Source of the DNA: Leptospira adleri
GTDB taxonomy: Bacteria; Spirochaetota; Leptospiria; Leptospirales; Leptospiraceae
Assembly (NCBI RefSeq): GCF_002811985.1
Contig: NZ_NPDU01000007.1
Location: 36,589-100,588 of the forward strand
DNA length: 64,000 bases
Direction of reading: 5' to 3'
The notes under the pieces are model-generated. The model saw only the letters and a list, made by a program, of their open reading frames with translations, did not search any database and had not been told where the DNA came from. The position numbers and the translations under genes were made by a program. Each line of letters begins with the position of its first letter. Position 1 is the stretch's first letter. Below are positions 62,010-64,000 of the stretch, piece after piece.

Positions 62010-62399
62010 TTACTTTTTGAGTTCTTTCAGATAGTTGATCAGCTCGGGAGATACTTGAATCGGTCTTTTACGATAGGTTTTCTTGTATTCCTTCTTAAAT
62101 TCTTTGTGACAAGATTTGCAGGACTGTTCGTAGTCTTTTGTCTTGAGCGCTTCCTGAGAAATTTCCGTCCACTTTGCTTTTTGTTCCTCCAAAGCGAAGT
62201 TCGGGATTTCGGTTAAAATTTTCTCGATATATTCCGGTTTTCCTTTTTTAGCGGCTTTTACCGCGAGTTTCGGATAGTCCTCCATAAAATCGTGAACCGT
62301 GGTTTCGATTTTGCGTTCCGGTTGCGCGTTCAGAGAAAATGTAATAAGCGCGACTAACGCAAGTGCGGGCAGGGAAAAAAGCGCGATTTTTTGTTTCAT
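62010..62399 (-). CDS. Secreted small c-type cytochrome-like protein
   Basis: 129 residues. The signal peptide ends near SLNA-QP. The mature part is helical with one heme-attachment motif SCKSCH (Cys94, Cys97, His98) close to the C-terminus, as in cytochrome c'-like four-helix bundles. A distal ligand is not evident. Periplasmic heme binding is inferred; redox partners are unknown. Confidence 0.8.
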   Translation of the reverse strand: MKQKIALFSLPALALVALITFSLNAQPERKIETTVHDFMEDYPKLAVKAAKKGKPEYIEKILTEIPNFALEEQKAKWTEISQEALKTKDYEQSCKSCHKEFKKEYKKTYRKRPIQVSPELINYLKELKK

Positions 62400-62783
62400 T
62401 ATAGAATCCTTAAGTATTGTCCTACGTCGCGGATCTTTTCGTTTAAGACACCGTGCAGAGGTAGGACAGATTTTTGAGTTTCAGGTTCCCCCTTTTTCGA
62501 AATTCTGTCAATCCTAGTAGCGAAAGGCGGACTCGATTCTTTTTTGCATCGTTTGGCGGACATTCCAGAACGAGATTCATTGAAAAAGCGGCCGTCCTTT
62601 GATTCCATTTGTTGTTGTCTGAAATCATTGCTTCGGGGGAATCTTATCTGAAGTTGAGAAATTTCGGACGCGCTTTTCTCCGCATTTTCCGAAATTTCTT
62701 CGAACCGAAAAAAGCTCAGGAGCCGCCTATGTTCACTTCATTCCTTTGGAGTAAGAAAAAATGAAAGAATAAGGAATATATCA
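62400..62783. other. Intergenic region with a 12-bp inverted repeat
   Basis: 384 bp between divergent genes. The perfect inverted repeat AGAAATTTCGGA / TCCGAAATTTCT occupies 62657-62668 and 62688-62699, 85 bp before the GNAT start. No T-run follows. Nothing else is supported. Confidence 0.55.
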
Positions 62784-63224
62784 ATGAAATTTATCCCCAT
62801 AAAATCCGATTCGAGCGAACTGCTCACATTCGAAAAGAATCCCATCGTTCAAGACGTCGTGACTAACGTATTACAAATGTACAATGTAACCAATCATTTG
62901 CCTATTGAGCCTTGGATCGGTTATCTTTATGTACGAGGAAACGAAGCGCTCGGTACCTGCGCCTTCAAATCACCTCCGCAAAACGGTCAAGTGGAGATAG
63001 CCTATTTTGTCTTTCCGGAATACGAAGGAAAAGGGTTAGGAACTTTTTTTGCGGCCTTTTTGGTTGCACAAGCGCGCTTAACGTCTCCCCGAGTTATCGT
63101 TACGGCCCAAACTCTGCCGGAAAACAACGCCTCTACGCGAATACTGGAACGTTTGAATTTCGAAAATATCGGCGAGATTATTCACCCTGAAGACGGCAAG
63201 GTCTGGCAGTGGCAACGGAGATGA
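62784..63224 (+). CDS. GNAT-family acetyltransferase
   Basis: 146-residue single GNAT domain: GNEALGTCAFKSPPQNGQVE, IAYFVFPEYEGKGLGTFFA with the acetyl-CoA pyrophosphate loop EGKGLG near residues 84-89, then TLPENNASTRILERLNF. It resembles RimJ/RimL-type N-acetyltransferases. Substrate unknown. Monocistronic. Confidence 0.88.
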   Translation: MKFIPIKSDSSELLTFEKNPIVQDVVTNVLQMYNVTNHLPIEPWIGYLYVRGNEALGTCAFKSPPQNGQVEIAYFVFPEYEGKGLGTFFAAFLVAQARLTSPRVIVTAQTLPENNASTRILERLNFENIGEIIHPEDGKVWQWQRR

Positions 63225-63252
63225 TCCGTTTCCGATTCTGACTTCGGTTTCT

Positions 63253-63359
63253 CGCTTCGATCTCGACTCACGGTCCCTGCGGCAGAGATCGAAGCGGGGT
63301 CAAGAAATTGATACATTCGTAAAATATGATATTTAAAAGATGGATTCAATTTCTTGACC
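63253..63359. repeat. Two consecutive perfect inverted repeats
   Basis: CGCTTCGATCTC (63253-63264) pairs with 63285-63296, and GGTCAAGAAATTGA (63298-63311) pairs with 63346-63359. They abut and lie between convergent genes. Neither is followed by a T-run. A further GC-rich structured stretch continues to about 63430. Confidence 0.65.
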
Positions 63360-63455
63360 GGAGCCGAGAGCTCGGTCCTGCAATTCGTCCAGCGCGCCTT
63401 TGGCTCTTCCGTCGCGCTTTGCAGGAGCCGCCCGAAAATCGTTAGGCTCGAGTCT

Positions 63456-64000
63456 TTAGTCTAAGATTCGATTCCATTCCCTATCGTAATATCTTACGAG
63501 GGCTTGGTTGTCCAGTCGATTGATTTCGACGGGGACCTTTGACATATCCGACGGAAAGATCTGAATCGATTTGAGTTCTTCCGAGTTTAAGAACCGAAGA
63601 GGTTCCGGAAATTCTTCCCGCAATCGGATCGGCCTTTGTCCCGCGAGAACGAAACCCCATTCTCCAAAAGAAGGAACATAGACGTGGAGGGGAAGCGTCC
63701 GAAATCCCAAGGACTCGATCGTTTTTTCGATACACCAATAAGAGGATCGCGCGAACAAAGGCGACGTCGATTGGATTTCCAATACGGACGTTGCGTTCAT
63801 TCTCCTTTTGAGTACGTGAAAGAATGCGGTCGTATAAAGTTTTCCAAGAGAGAAATTGCTCGGATCCGGAAAGTCTATGATGACGACGTCGAAGGTTTGA
63901 TCCGATTCCTCCAACCAGACGAACGCGTCCGTATTGATCACGGTTACTTTAGGATTTCTTAAACTTCCTTCGTTGAGTTCTTTTAATACGTTGTGATCCG
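63456..64000 (-). CDS. Spermidine synthase-like protein, 5' part outside window
   Basis: Only the C-terminal ~180 residues are present; the frame is open through the window edge at 64000. Motifs of the aminopropyltransferase Rossmann core are visible: [26 protein letters not shown] and [17 protein letters not shown] (the catalytic DxPDP-type acidic motif). The end (EWGFVLAG) matches the long membrane-fused spermidine synthases. Substrate specificity is unknown. Confidence 0.8.
   Translation of the reverse strand, partial: DHNVLKELNEGSLRNPKVTVINTDAFVWLEESDQTFDVVIIDFPDPSNFSLGKLYTTAFFHVLKRRMNATSVLEIQSTSPLFARSSYWCIEKTIESLGFRTLPLHVYVPSFGEWGFVLAGQRPIRLREEFPEPLRFLNSEELKSIQIFPSDMSKVPVEINRLDNQALVRYYDREWNRILD

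Overview
The window reads as a chromosomal segment of a Leptospira genome. The signs are TTG/GTG/ATT-type starts, spirochaetal lipoboxes, a DUF1564 protein (a family I know only from leptospires), several 7TM-SpoIIE phosphatases and short dispersed intergenic repeats. Base composition looks moderately high for the genus, which is an impression and not a measurement. There is no IS element, CRISPR array, rRNA operon or clear prophage. Gene density is high, with many 4-bp stop/start or stop/stop overlaps.

Layout. 1-13.2 kb: a truncated HEAT-repeat exported protein, hflX (apparently with an ATT start), a STAS protein, homoserine dehydrogenase, dihydroorotase, a cutA-patatin-GNAT operon, an OmpA-domain envelope protein and a 7TM-SpoIIE-TPR sensor. 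13.2-19 kb: a three-gene nucleotide-recycling operon (beta-CASP nuclease, AMP/thymidine phosphorylase-like enzyme, PRPP synthetase-like protein) and a D-aminoacylase-type amidohydrolase. 19-30.6 kb: secreted lipase, panE, DUF2062/TPR pair, an RssA-like patatin, a second 7TM-SpoIIE protein, a HadA/HadB-like dehydratase pair, a monoglyceride-lipase-like hydrolase and a lipoprotein sulfatase. 31-42.4 kb: a MarR-SRPBCC-DUF3052 cluster with a palindromic operator, a repeat-rich spacer, an enoyl-CoA hydratase, a multi-PAS histidine kinase, a large RND pump and a DegT-family protein that lacks the PLP lysine.

42.4-54 kb: a frameshifted lipoprotein pseudogene, two separate WYL regulators, a thioesterase-MarR-thiolase operon carrying two copies of the same palindrome, glyoxalase, small secreted proteins, a GT-C membrane glycosyltransferase and DUF1564. 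54-64 kb: a housekeeping block ispE - tRNA-Gln - glmU-like - prs - rplY - pth-like, then ftsH - EVE protein - third 7TM-SpoIIE protein, a small heme protein, a GNAT and a truncated spermidine-synthase-like gene.

Two themes connect the genes. One is lipid and acyl-CoA metabolism: thiolase, thioesterase, HadAB-like pair, enoyl-CoA hydratase, two patatins and two lipases. The other is partner-switching type signalling: three SpoIIE phosphatases and one STAS protein. The most striking single item is the pth homologue. It sits in the classical rplY-pth position, is intact and keeps the fold motifs, but it has lost nearly all residues known to be needed for peptidyl-tRNA hydrolysis.
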